Part shown: piece by piece, positions 53,941 to 62,410 of the stretch | Layout: each line of letters starts with the position of its first letter | How positions within the stretch are numbered: the first letter of the stretch is position 1 | Origin: Microlunatus panaciterrae | GTDB lineage: Bacteria; Actinomycetota; Actinomycetes; Propionibacteriales; Propionibacteriaceae | NCBI RefSeq assembly: GCF_016907535.1 | Contig: NZ_JAFBCF010000001.1 | Location: forward strand, 682,001 to 746,000 | Direction: 5' to 3' | Length of the DNA: 64,000 nt | Made by a program: the position numbers and the translations under genes | Notes under the pieces: generated by a model | What the model was told of the DNA's origin: nothing | Databases searched by the model: none | Seen by the model: the letters and a program-made list of their open reading frames with translations, nothing else

Positions 53941-54987
53941 CTAGGTGACCCCTCCATCCAGCCAATCGATGCCTAGCGTCTTGATGGCCTCTGAGGTCAG
54001 GTTCTCGGCGCCGAACGTATCAACCCAGAAATCGAGATAATCCTCCTCCGGCTCCCAGGGCTCGAACTCGGGAGTTGCGGCAGCGACAAGCACTTCGTCC
54101 TCTAGTACCAGGCCGCACACGAAGCACTGGAAGTCTATAGACATGAATCCCGGCACGAGTTTCAAGCGGCCCCGACGGTCAGTCTCGCGGTGCAACTCAG
54201 CGCTAACGCGCGATAGGCCGACCGAGAAGCAGACAGGGCACTTCCGCCGCTCAGTAGCCGACGTTTGGTGATCGTAGTGTGCGCTTTCCTTTTTACCTTC
54301 CAGGTCCTCGGGATTCAAACCGTCGTACCGCTTCGCGAATCGCCTCTGTGCGGCGGCGTAAAGTGTCTTAACCTGCTGGCGATCAGATTCCGAATCGTTG
54401 CGCATTACGTGTTCGACTAGCGTCGAGTGCTCCGCCCAAAAGTCCTCCGGAGTGCGATCCATTAAGGGAAGCAGCCGATGTATCGCCTGGACGAACGCGG
54501 TAATCACCCTATGCATCGTGGCGCTGACCTGTTTGCTGCTTTGGCTACCATGTGCTGTCAGATCTCGCACGGCTTTCAACTCCTGAAGCGCCCTCTCGTC
54601 CCCAAGCGTATCCTTCCCATACAGCAGATCGAGGCGCTCGATCGACTTGACAAATCCAACTGTGTAAGGGAAAGCGTCGTCCCTGCTGGCCGCGTTGCTT
54701 GGGCGCGTGGCGCGAGGAGCGGGCCGGAACCCTGCGAATCGTAATAAGGCCGTCTCAGAGAACCGCTGATTCTCAAGGAGAAGTACGGGATTCGCCCGGC
54801 AGAGGACTGCTTTCACGCCCAGCTCTACGCTCGCACCAGCGTGAAGGAAGAAGAATGGCGCGTCGTCGGGTGAATAGTGATCGAGTGCTGACCTAGCAAA
54901 ACGCTCAGCAGCAGTGAGGAAGTCGGTCCAAAGATAGGGTGGGGCGCTCAGAGTCGGTGCTGCTGTGCCCGCTGGCTCGTTCGGCAT
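53941..54987 (-). CDS. HEPN-domain protein with zinc ribbon
   Basis: 348 residues. A helical N-terminal region (about 20-190) carries the RxxxxH motif in VRDLTAHG, the HEPN ribonuclease active site. The C-terminal part has two CxxC knuckles (CPVC and CFVC, about 60 residues apart) and an acidic tail. A toxin- or effector-like RNase is plausible. The ATG at 54,987 (MPNEPAGTA) is chosen; an open extension to 55,059 has no ribosome site. It lies opposite the retron genes. Confidence 0.7.
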   Translation of the reverse strand: MPNEPAGTAAPTLSAPPYLWTDFLTAAERFARSALDHYSPDDAPFFFLHAGASVELGVKAVLCRANPVLLLENQRFSETALLRFAGFRPAPRATRPSNAASRDDAFPYTVGFVKSIERLDLLYGKDTLGDERALQELKAVRDLTAHGSQSSKQVSATMHRVITAFVQAIHRLLPLMDRTPEDFWAEHSTLVEHVMRNDSESDRQQVKTLYAAAQRRFAKRYDGLNPEDLEGKKESAHYDHQTSATERRKCPVCFSVGLSRVSAELHRETDRRGRLKLVPGFMSIDFQCFVCGLVLEDEVLVAAATPEFEPWEPEEDYLDFWVDTFGAENLTSEAIKTLGIDWLDGGVT

Positions 54988-55028
54988 GGGTTGGATGCTA
55001 ATTGCCCGGCGTCTTGGCTGCTCGACGG

Positions 55029-55067
55029 GCTGGCGCGGCCCGCAGCGAAGCGAGGACACGCGCCAGC
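55029..55067. other. Stem-loop copy 1 with conserved 21-nt loop
   Basis: A perfect 9-bp stem (GCTGGCGCG, 55,029-55,037; CGCGCCAGC, 55,059-55,067) encloses a loop of 21 bases beginning GCCCGCAGCGAAGCG. The same loop recurs at 59,603-59,623 inside a different perfect stem. It is located about 40 bases upstream of the HEPN gene start. Confidence 0.85.
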
Positions 55068-55272
55068 GGCCGAGCGGAGCGAGGCTCTTGATGAGGTAGA
55101 GGGATATTCAGCAATGCACGGGGACAACGAGCGTTCCGTTCGTGCCGGAGACTCGGCGGGTCTATCACCAGCCCGAGCCGGCCACCGGCCGGCGCCTGGC
55201 CGAGCAGATCGTGCCACCTTCGCGTCGTGCCCGATCCCCGGGGTCGCACGCCTCGGCCGGACCCTGTAACGG

Positions 55273-55445
55273 TGGCGGACAGCGTTCCTGGCCTACTCCG
55301 ACACCGCCCGCGCTTCCAAGGCGGCACTGAAGCTATCGGCCTGATCGAGCTCCACCGCCGGATCGCCCGTGGCTTCCGCAACCTCGACAACTACCGGCTA
55401 CTGTTCCTCATCGGCGGGCGGACTGACCAGCCCCACCTCAAGTAA
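55273..55445 (+). pseudogene. ISL3-family transposase C-terminal remnant
   Basis: WRTAFLAYSDTARASK is encoded from 55,273. After a frame change, GGTEAIGLIELHRRIARGF and then RNLDNYRLL run to a stop at 55,443-55,445. This matches the C-terminal end of ISL3 transposases. The rest of the element is gone. The tail is followed by an inverted repeat. Confidence 0.75.
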
Positions 55446-55454
55446 GAAGAGCCC

Positions 55455-55491
55455 CTTTACGAGACACTCCCCGCTACCGGCGGGGGTAAAG
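55455..55491. repeat. Inverted repeat after transposase remnant
   Basis: CTTTAC (55,455-55,460) pairs with GTAAAG (55,486-55,491), and inside it CCCCGC (55,469-55,474) pairs with GCGGGG (55,480-55,485). It could be a terminator of the lost insertion sequence or part of its end. In 55,492-55,773 I see no gene. Confidence 0.5.
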
Positions 55492-55773
55492 CCTGAAGAG
55501 GCTGGCGCCTGCTTGTCAGGTCGTGTGTCTGAATTGCAGATTTCGGGCTAGGCACAGAAAGGGTGGACCTTGCCCTTGTATATGGGGAAGTGACATTCAT
55601 GATGCTTCCTGTTCGTTGGTGGGGTGCGCGTCTTGTCTGCCCTGGCTTCACCCTGGGGGTCACGGTGTCCACCGGCCAGGGATGACCTCACAGTTAACAG
55701 CTATTGCTACCGCTGCATGATTCTGGTGATGATGGTGTGAACGGTTCGATTACTCGCTGAAGAGGTGACGGCT

Positions 55774-56181
55774 GTGGATCCGGTTTCGTTGATTGTGGCG
55801 GCGTTGGTGGCGGGTGCAGCTGCTGGGGCGGGAGATGTTGCGTCCTCTGCGTTGAAGGACGCTTACGCTGGTTTGAAGGGTCTGCTGAAGAGGGCGTTTG
55901 CGGACAAGCCGGCGGCGGAGGTGGCGTTGGACGAGCATGAGAAGGCTCCGGAGGCGTGGGAGCCGGCGCTGCGGCAGCAGATCAAGGACACCGGGGTGGA
56001 CTCGAATGACGAGGTGATCGCGGCGGCGGAGGCGGTGCTGAAGGAGGTGCCGCCGGGGACGCGGATCGGGAATGCGACTGTCACGGTGAATGATCAGGGC
56101 CGGGTGGGCGTGGTTGGGCACGGCGATAACACCGTCGATATGGGGGATAGCCCGCCGGCACGAACGGACGGCGAGCGGTGA
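55774..56181 (+). CDS. Small helical effector with C-terminal amyloid-like signalling motif
   Basis: About 135 residues. The N-terminal part (about 1-50) starts DPVSLIVAALVAGAAAGAGD and is a run of hydrophobic/amphipathic helices; a helical middle follows. The C-terminal NATVTVNDQGRVGVVGHGDN plus TVDM is nearly repeated at the start of the next protein (ISVSDQARVGVIGPGDNTVN). This is the gene organisation of bacterial amyloid-signalling effector/NLR pairs. The start GTG at 55,774 has GAGG eight bases upstream; a GTG at 55,765 is also in frame. The TGATG overlap couples it to the NLR. Confidence 0.75.
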   Translation: MDPVSLIVAALVAGAAAGAGDVASSALKDAYAGLKGLLKRAFADKPAAEVALDEHEKAPEAWEPALRQQIKDTGVDSNDEVIAAAEAVLKEVPPGTRIGNATVTVNDQGRVGVVGHGDNTVDMGDSPPARTDGER

Positions 56182-59100
56182 TGGCCGCCGAAGGATCGGG
56201 GCCTGCACCGGGCTCCATCTCGGTGTCCGATCAGGCGCGTGTGGGCGTCATCGGGCCCGGAGACAATACGGTGAACATGGTGACCCCTCGCCGGGAGATA
56301 AACTGGCCGGTGGTGGTGGGGTCGCCGCCGCCGCTTGCGTCGGCGTTCCAGCGGCGAGGTTCAGTTGCCGAGCGGATGGGCCAGGGCGATGGCGTGGCAG
56401 AACTGCGGCAGGTGCTTACCGGAGACGGTGGGGTCGGCAAGTCCCAGATCGCCGCTGGATTCTTCGCCGCGGCGACCGCCGATCTGCGGGTCTGGGCGAG
56501 CGCGGAGTCTCGGACTGCGGTGATCACGGGGTACGCGGAGGCGGCGATGCGGCTGGACTTGGCCGACCGCCAGGTGGGGCCAGAGGGCCTGGCCAGCGCG
56601 TTCGTCGGGTTTCTGGCCGCAACGACGAGGTCGTGGCTGGTGGTGGTGGATGACTTGCACGAGCCTGCGGATATGCCAGGGCTGTGGCCGCCCCGGCGGG
56701 GCCAGCTGGTCGTGACCACGCGAAGGACGGACGCGTCGCTGTCGGGTGGTGGCCGCACGAAGATCGATGTGGGCGTCTACAGCCCGGCCGAGGCCCGCAG
56801 CTACCTGGAGCAGCGGCTGTCGCCGAAGCTGGACGATCTGCCCGACGGCGTGCTGGACGAGGCGGGTGGTCTCGCCGAAGACCTGGGCTTCCTCCCACTG
56901 GCCCTGGCCCAAGCGGCAGCGGTGATCATGGACCAGGCCATCTCCTGTAGTGATTACCGAGGTCTATTTGCTGATCGAACAGCCACCTTGGAGGACCTAT
57001 TCCCCCCTGATGCGGATGCCGACGAGTACGGGCGGACCGTGGCCGGTACATGGACGCTGGCCATAGACGCCGCAGACCATCTCGATCCTGTCGGTCTGGC
57101 GCGGCCGCTGGCCTGGCTTGTCGCCGTCTGCGATCCGGCCGGCGCTCCGGAGGCGGTTTTCACCAGCGAGACCAGCCGACGGTTCCTGGTTGGCCGGACG
57201 GGAGCGGGAGAAGAAGACCTGATTGCAGCGCCGGCGGCGCGAAAGGCGGTGCGCGCCCTAGACCGGTTGTCCCTGCTCAACCACGACCCGAAACAGGGAA
57301 ACCCTCGGGCGGTGCGCATGCACAACATCACCGGCCGAGCCATCCTACAAACACTCTCCTCAGACGAAATCGCCGAAGTTGTGTTGGTGGGGGCCGATGC
57401 ACTGCTGGACGTGTGGCCAGTGATCGAGAACAACCCTGTGTTGTCTGAGTCACTCCGCGCCAACACGGCCGTCCTGCTGAGCATCAACGCAGACGCCCTC
57501 TGGGACAACACATCAGGTGCTCATCCTGTGCTGTTTCGTAGCGGGCGGTCCCTTTCCGACGCCGGTCTTACAGCGTCCGCTGCCGCCTACTGGGATCACA
57601 TGCTGATGGAAGCGCTGGGCCGGTGCGGCCCGGACCACCCCGACACGTTGGCGTCGCGGAACAACCTCGCCTACGCCTACCGGTCGGCCGGCGACCTCGG
57701 CCGGGCGATCCCCCTGTACGAGCAGACCCTGCCCGACCGCGAGCGGGTCCTCGGCCCGGACCACCCCGACACGTTGGCGTCGCGGAACAACCTCGCCGGC
57801 GCCTACCAGTCGGCCGGCGACCTCGGCCGGGCGATCCCCCTGTACGAGCAGACCCTGACCGACCGCGAGCGGGTCCTCGGCCCGGACCACCCCGACACGT
57901 TGGCGTCGCGGAACAACCTCGCCTACGCCTACGAGTCGGCCGGCGACCTCGGCCGGGCGATCCCCCTGTACGAGCAGACCCTGCCCGACCGCGAGCGGGT
58001 CCTCGGCCCGGACCACCCCGACACGTTGGCGTCGCGGAACAACCTCGCCTACGCCTACCAGTCGGCCGGCGACCTCGGCCGGGCGATCCCCCTGTACGAG
58101 CAGACCCTGCCCGACTCCGAGCGGGTCCTCGGCCCGGACCACCCCCAGACGTTGACGTCGCGGAACAACCTCGCCTACGCCTACGAGTCGGCCGGCGACC
58201 TCGGCCGGGCGATCCCCCTCTACCAGCAGACCCTGCCCGACCGCGAGCGGGTCCTCGGCCCGGACCACCCCGACACGTTGGCGTCGCGGAACAACCTCGC
58301 CGGCGCCTACGAGTCGGCCGGCGACCTCGGCCGGGCGATCCCCCTGTACGAGCAGACCCTGCCCGACCGCGAGCGGGTCCTCGGCCCGGACCACCCCCAG
58401 ACGTTGACGTCGCGGAACAACCTCGCCTACGCCTACCGGTCGGCCGGCGACCTCGGCCGGGCGATCCCCCTCTACCAGCAGACCCTGAGCGACTCCGAGC
58501 GGGTCCTCGGCCCGGACCACCCCCAGACGTTGGCGTCGCGGAACAACCTCGCCGGCGCCTACGAGTCGGCCGGCGACCTCGGCCGGGCGATCCCCCTGTA
58601 CGAGCAGACCCTGCCCGACTCCGAGCGGGTCCTCGGCCCGGACCACCCCCAGACGTTGACGTCGCGGAACAACCTCGCCGGCGCCTACCGGTCGGCCGGC
58701 GACCTCGGCCGGGCGATCCCCCTGTACGAGCAGACCCTGCCCGACCGCGAGCGGGTCCTCGGCCCGGACCACCCCGACACGTTGGCGTCGCGGAACAACC
58801 TCGCCTACGCCTACCAGTCGGCCGGCGACCTCGGCCGGGCGATCCCCCTGTACGAGCAGACCCTGAGCGACTCCGAGCGGGTCCTCGGCCCGGACCACCC
58901 CCAGACGTTGGCGTCGCGGAACAACCTCGCCTACGCCTACGAGTCGGCCGGCGACCTCGGCCGGGCGATCCCCCTGTACGAGCAGACCCTGCCCGACCGC
59001 GAGCGGGTCCTCGGCCCGGACCACCCCCAGACGTTGGCGTCGCGGAACAACCTCGCCGGCGCCTACGAGTCGGCCGGCGACCTCGGCCGGGCGATCCCCC

Positions 59101-59492
59101 TGTACGAGCAGACCCTGCCCGACCGCGAGCGGGTCCTCGGCCCGGACCACCCCGACACGTTGGCGTCGCGGAACAACCTCGCCGGCGCCTACCAGTCGGC
59201 CGGCGACCTCGGCCGGGCGATCCCCCTGTACGAGCAGACCCTGACCGACTCCGAGCGGGTCCTCGGCCCGGACCACCCCGACACGTTGACGTCGCGGAAC
59301 AACCTCGCCGGCGCCTACCGGTCGGCCGGCGACCTCGGCCGGGCGATCCCCCTCTACCAGCAGACCCTGAGCGACTCCGAGCGGGTCCTCGGCCCGGACC
59401 ACCCCGACATCAGCCAGTTGCGGACCGAGCTGGCCAGGATGTGCCGCTCCCCCGCGGCATCCGAGCAGGGCAGCGGAAGCAAGATCAGTTAG
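56181..59492 (+). CDS. NB-ARC/TPR NLR-like ATPase with N-terminal amyloid-like motif
   Basis: About 1103 residues. The N-terminal motif (about 13-35) is related to the end of the upstream effector. The NB-ARC domain has P-loop GDGGVGKS (about 82-89), Walker B LVVVDD (about 153-158), LVVTTRR and LGFLPLALAQAA. A linker region follows (about 260-475). The C-terminal part is 14 near-identical 42-residue TPR repeats (kinesin-light-chain type) from about residue 483. It is a likely defence sensor: ligand binding by the TPRs triggers oligomerisation and templating of the effector (inference from the family). Confidence 0.85.
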   Translation: MAAEGSGPAPGSISVSDQARVGVIGPGDNTVNMVTPRREINWPVVVGSPPPLASAFQRRGSVAERMGQGDGVAELRQVLTGDGGVGKSQIAAGFFAAATADLRVWASAESRTAVITGYAEAAMRLDLADRQVGPEGLASAFVGFLAATTRSWLVVVDDLHEPADMPGLWPPRRGQLVVTTRRTDASLSGGGRTKIDVGVYSPAEARSYLEQRLSPKLDDLPDGVLDEAGGLAEDLGFLPLALAQAAAVIMDQAISCSDYRGLFADRTATLEDLFPPDADADEYGRTVAGTWTLAIDAADHLDPVGLARPLAWLVAVCDPAGAPEAVFTSETSRRFLVGRTGAGEEDLIAAPAARKAVRALDRLSLLNHDPKQGNPRAVRMHNITGRAILQTLSSDEIAEVVLVGADALLDVWPVIENNPVLSESLRANTAVLLSINADALWDNTSGAHPVLFRSGRSLSDAGLTASAAAYWDHMLMEALGRCGPDHPDTLASRNNLAYAYRSAGDLGRAIPLYEQTLPDRERVLGPDHPDTLASRNNLAGAYQSAGDLGRAIPLYEQTLTDRERVLGPDHPDTLASRNNLAYAYESAGDLGRAIPLYEQTLPDRERVLGPDHPDTLASRNNLAYAYQSAGDLGRAIPLYEQTLPDSERVLGPDHPQTLTSRNNLAYAYESAGDLGRAIPLYQQTLPDRERVLGPDHPDTLASRNNLAGAYESAGDLGRAIPLYEQTLPDRERVLGPDHPQTLTSRNNLAYAYRSAGDLGRAIPLYQQTLSDSERVLGPDHPQTLASRNNLAGAYESAGDLGRAIPLYEQTLPDSERVLGPDHPQTLTSRNNLAGAYRSAGDLGRAIPLYEQTLPDRERVLGPDHPDTLASRNNLAYAYQSAGDLGRAIPLYEQTLSDSERVLGPDHPQTLASRNNLAYAYESAGDLGRAIPLYEQTLPDRERVLGPDHPQTLASRNNLAGAYESAGDLGRAIPLYEQTLPDRERVLGPDHPDTLASRNNLAGAYQSAGDLGRAIPLYEQTLTDSERVLGPDHPDTLTSRNNLAGAYRSAGDLGRAIPLYQQTLSDSERVLGPDHPDISQLRTELARMCRSPAASEQGSGSKIS
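57627..59390 (+). repeat. 14 near-identical 126-bp TPR-encoding repeats
   Basis: Units begin GPDHP and are identical except at seven codons: residue 6 (D/Q), 9 (A/T), 15 (Y/G), 18 (R/Q/E), 32 (E/Q), 36 (P/T/S) and 38 (R/S). A partial 15th unit begins at 59,391. No other difference is visible apart from one silent base next to residue 32. Phase and strand give long shadow frames on both strands; they are not genes. Confidence 0.93.
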
Positions 59493-59590
59493 CTTCGACC
59501 GGCCAGTTCCGTGATGCGCGTCTAAGCTCGAGGAGGCGCCTCCGACGCAAGTCAGTGCGGGACTGCTTCAAAGCATGCGCTGAAGGCCAC

Positions 59591-59635
59591 CGCCGCTGTG
59601 CGGCCCGCAGCGAAGCGAGGACACGCACAGCGGCG
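59591..59635. other. Stem-loop copy 2 with conserved 21-nt loop
   Basis: A perfect 12-bp stem (CGCCGCTGTGCG, 59,591-59,602; CGCACAGCGGCG, 59,624-59,635) surrounds the same 21-base loop as at 55,038-55,058. It lies between the NLR stop and the convergent Nudix gene. Confidence 0.85.
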
Positions 59636-59712
59636 CCGTGAAGTCGAGTAGGAAGGCCTATGGACGAGGAGCGCGCCAGGAACAGGCACGCTCGAACGCG
59701 CACCGATCGATG

Positions 59713-60174
59713 TCACGTCCCGGGTGCGGCCCCGTGCTCCAGGTAGGTGTCAACTCTGTCCTGGGCGGCGTGAATGACTCGCCGAGCTAAACGTGCGGGC
59801 AAGAGATCGTCTAGGCGATCGGCAGCGAAGAACTCTGCGGCTGACAGCTCGTCATTGGCCACGTTGATCTTGCCGGCCTGGACCGCGTCGAGTCGCCCGC
59901 CGTCGAAGATGACGAGGAGCTTGTCTCCTTCGTCGGGGTGGGGCGCCCAGTCCAGCACCAAGAGGTCGGCGAGCTGGACATCCAGACCGAGCTCTTCCTT
60001 GACTTCTCGGGCGGCTGCGGCTCGTGGGCTCTCGCCTATCTCGACGTAGCCTCCCGGTATCTCCCAGCCATCTTTGTAGGTCGGCTTGACTAGGAGTATC
60101 CGGCCACTGGCGTCCTTGAACAGCACGCCGGCGGCCACCCGTGGCGTCGCGAATCGCTCGGACTCAACAGTCAC
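59713..60174 (-). CDS. Nudix hydrolase, possibly Pif-like
   Basis: 153 residues with a complete Nudix box (GGYVEIGESPRAAAAREVKE then ELGL). It hydrolyses a nucleoside diphosphate derivative; the substrate is unknown. AICE pSAM2 carries a Nudix protein (Pif) that confers transfer immunity, so a similar role is possible here. Downstream of the XRE regulator gene with a gap of about 20 bases, same strand. Confidence 0.88.
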   Translation of the reverse strand: MTVESERFATPRVAAGVLFKDASGRILLVKPTYKDGWEIPGGYVEIGESPRAAAAREVKEELGLDVQLADLLVLDWAPHPDEGDKLLVIFDGGRLDAVQAGKINVANDELSAAEFFAADRLDDLLPARLARRVIHAAQDRVDTYLEHGAAPGT

Positions 60175-60195
60175 ACGCTCAGGATATGGGAGCCG

Positions 60196-61413
60196 CTAGG
60201 CGACGAGGACACCCGCCCGCCGAGCGAGGCTGTGGAGGTCGGCGGAAGGTGCCATGTGGCGGCTGCGGAGCCAGTCATGCAGCAGGGCGTGAGTAAGGAA
60301 GTGGCGGCGGACCTGCTCGGGGGCGCTGGCCTCGGCGCGCATGACGAGGGCGAGCGCGTCACGTTGGCGTCGCTGGAAGTGGAGGGCCCGGGCGACCTCC
60401 AACCGGTGCCTGACTTGGCGCTCCATCGGCATCGGGGAGACGTCGATCCGCTCGCCCAGTGCGGCAGCGCGTTGGTAGTCCCCTAGTTCAGCCGCGACTG
60501 AGGCGCGGTGTATGGCGACGTTGGTCGGGCCGAAGGCGGTCCACAGGTAGTTCGCGTCCTCGCCAAGCGCGACGCTCGCGATCTGGGCATGGCCGAGGTG
60601 TTCCTGGGCGGCTGCTCGATTCTTCATCCGTGCGGCCGTCATCGCGCCCACGAGGTGCAGGGTGCCTAAGGTGGAGATGAGCCTGGGGTCCCGTGTCCCG
60701 GCGGGGATCAGCCGGAGGGTGTGCTCAACGACCGCCATCGCGTCGTCATATTGGGCGTTGGAGAGCAGGGCGTGGGCAATCGAGCGCTGCACGGAGGTCT
60801 TCGCGCCCAGGTCGTCGCTGTCTTGGACAAGTCGATCGCCCCTGTCGGCACAGTTGAAGGCAAGGTCCTGCTCACCCAGTTTGGTCAACACGCAGGAGGC
60901 CACCTGGTACAGGTATGCCATCTGCACCTCCGCAGCTTGCTTCGCCTGGTCGCTGCTGGCATGGGCGGTGGCCGACGCGATGGGCAACAGCCGATGCAGC
61001 TCGGCGACGACATAGCCGAACCGAGATGCCTGATAAGCCGACCAGATCCCGGAGACGGCTTGGGTCAGCACGTCGAGTGAAACGGGTGGTGATTCTTCGC
61101 TGAGGTAGTGCGGGTTCACAAAACGGTAGGAGAGCAGTCGCTGTCGCAGGGCGGGGACGCTGCGGCCACGCGTGAGTGCCTCTACGTCGACGATGTCGTC
61201 CGGCAACAGCTCGTAAGGTGCGATGTCGAGGACTTCGGCGAGCCTTGCGATGTTGGGCAGCACTTGCAGGTTCGCGCGGCCGGACTCGATCTTCTCGATC
61301 CAGCTGACGGTCTTGCCGACCAGCTCGGCCAGCACCGTCTGCGACATGCCTCTCCGACGCCTGTAGTAGGCCACCCGCTGACCGGGTGTGAGGTGGTTCG
61401 TCGCCCCCTTCAT
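60196..61413 (-). CDS. XRE-family regulator with TPR-like C-terminal domain
   Basis: 405 residues. HTH at about 10-65 (MSQTVLAELVGKTVSWIEKIESG), then a helical TPR-like part (about 100-390). Such regulators occur in AICEs and plasmids and are read together with a Nudix gene, as here. Divergent from the small-gene/translocase operon, so it probably controls transfer functions. Confidence 0.87.
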   Translation of the reverse strand: MKGATNHLTPGQRVAYYRRRRGMSQTVLAELVGKTVSWIEKIESGRANLQVLPNIARLAEVLDIAPYELLPDDIVDVEALTRGRSVPALRQRLLSYRFVNPHYLSEESPPVSLDVLTQAVSGIWSAYQASRFGYVVAELHRLLPIASATAHASSDQAKQAAEVQMAYLYQVASCVLTKLGEQDLAFNCADRGDRLVQDSDDLGAKTSVQRSIAHALLSNAQYDDAMAVVEHTLRLIPAGTRDPRLISTLGTLHLVGAMTAARMKNRAAAQEHLGHAQIASVALGEDANYLWTAFGPTNVAIHRASVAAELGDYQRAAALGERIDVSPMPMERQVRHRLEVARALHFQRRQRDALALVMRAEASAPEQVRRHFLTHALLHDWLRSRHMAPSADLHSLARRAGVLVA

Positions 61414-61554
61414 GAGATCAGGATGGCACGCGGTGGTGACAGACCCCGGAATCTGTTTGCGGGTGGATCAGCGGGAACGGGTTGACGGTGATAGCAGGCC
61501 GATCAGAAGCACTCCAGACCGGGAGTGCGCGGCCCCTGTCATAAGGAGATCGCA

Positions 61555-61953
61555 ATGGCGATTCAAGGTCCGTTCAAGATCGAATGCAGCGAGCTGTTCC
61601 CCTGCGGGGTCGGCGTTGTCGGTGCTGTGACGGCGCTTGCTGACTTCGACGTGTCCACGAAGGAGAACCGGGTGCAGGCGCGGGACAAGGAGTCGGGGCT
61701 GCCGTTGTGGAGTGTGGAGGTGATGGACTTCGACCCCGAGGCGCGCGAGCGGACATTCAAGGTGAAGGTGGCGGCTGCGGTGCAGCCGGTGCCGCCGGAG
61801 GCGATCGCGGGCGCGCCCGTGCGGCCGGTGGTCCTGGAAGGTTTGACGGTGACCCCTTACATCAAGGAGGGGACGCGGCCGCGGATTGCCTACTCCTTGC
61901 GGGCGACGGGTCTGGCGGCGCCGCGGCGGTCCGAGGCCGGGAAGGCTGCCTGA
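61555..61953 (+). CDS. Conserved AICE/plasmid small protein
   Basis: 132 residues, starting MAIQGPFKIECSELFP; mostly beta-rich with no membrane segment. Proteins of this kind start the transfer/replication operon of many actinobacterial AICEs; function unknown. AAGGAG lies six bases before the ATG at 61,555. Confidence 0.75.
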   Translation: MAIQGPFKIECSELFPCGVGVVGAVTALADFDVSTKENRVQARDKESGLPLWSVEVMDFDPEARERTFKVKVAAAVQPVPPEAIAGAPVRPVVLEGLTVTPYIKEGTRPRIAYSLRATGLAAPRRSEAGKAA

Positions 61954-61954
61954 G

Positions 61955-62410
61955 ATGGCTGACCAGACTGAGCCGTCGGTGGTGGTGCAGGGTCTTCGGT
62001 GGTGGGCGCAGGGCGCCTACGCCGAGGAGGCGGCGGTGGAGCTGCTGGTGAGGGCGTTCGGTGGCCGTTTCGCCGCTGCGGGCTGGCCGTGGGTGCGCTC
62101 GTGTGAGCGTCCCGGCTGGTGGCGGCTGGACGCGGACGAGTTCGGCGGCCACACCGATGTGCTGTCCAGTGGCGAGCAGCGGGTGCTGGCGGTGGTGGAG
62201 GCGCTGGTGTCGGCTGGGCCGCTGCTGGATGTGGGCGGGATCCTGGCCGGTGTGGACCGGGTGAACCTGGTCCTGATCCTGGCGGCGTTCGCGCATGCTG
62301 GCGGGTCGCATGAGCATATGGAGCTCATCGCGACCGAGGACGGGGTCCGGTACGGTCGGCTGGCGCCACTGGTGTCGTGGCCTGACGTCGAGATCGGTGC
62401 GGTGTCATGA
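61955..62410 (+). CDS. Conserved hypothetical protein of AICE operon
   Basis: 151 residues, soluble, with a Trp-rich N-terminal half (LRWWAQGAYAEEAAVELLV, WPWVRSCERPGWWRL). It starts two bases after the preceding stop. The length and place suit an AICE accessory protein. No domain recognised. Confidence 0.7.
   Translation: MADQTEPSVVVQGLRWWAQGAYAEEAAVELLVRAFGGRFAAAGWPWVRSCERPGWWRLDADEFGGHTDVLSSGEQRVLAVVEALVSAGPLLDVGGILAGVDRVNLVLILAAFAHAGGSHEHMELIATEDGVRYGRLAPLVSWPDVEIGAVS

Noticed and set aside
55142-55330. Short plus-strand protein before the transposase remnant.
   Set aside because: The only recognisable signal is the ISL3 C-terminus in two frames; the rest has no support.
52831-59390. 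A diversity-generating retroelement: reverse transcriptase near a variable repeat protein.
   Set aside because: The RT has retron hallmarks, variation is not centred on adenines, and there is no template/variable repeat pair. The TPR variation is between whole codons in tandem units.
57513-59641. Two long genes (minus-strand about 629 codons; plus-strand other frame about 672 codons) over the TPR repeats.
   Set aside because: They are shadows: a 126-bp unit without stops stays open in other frames for the whole array.
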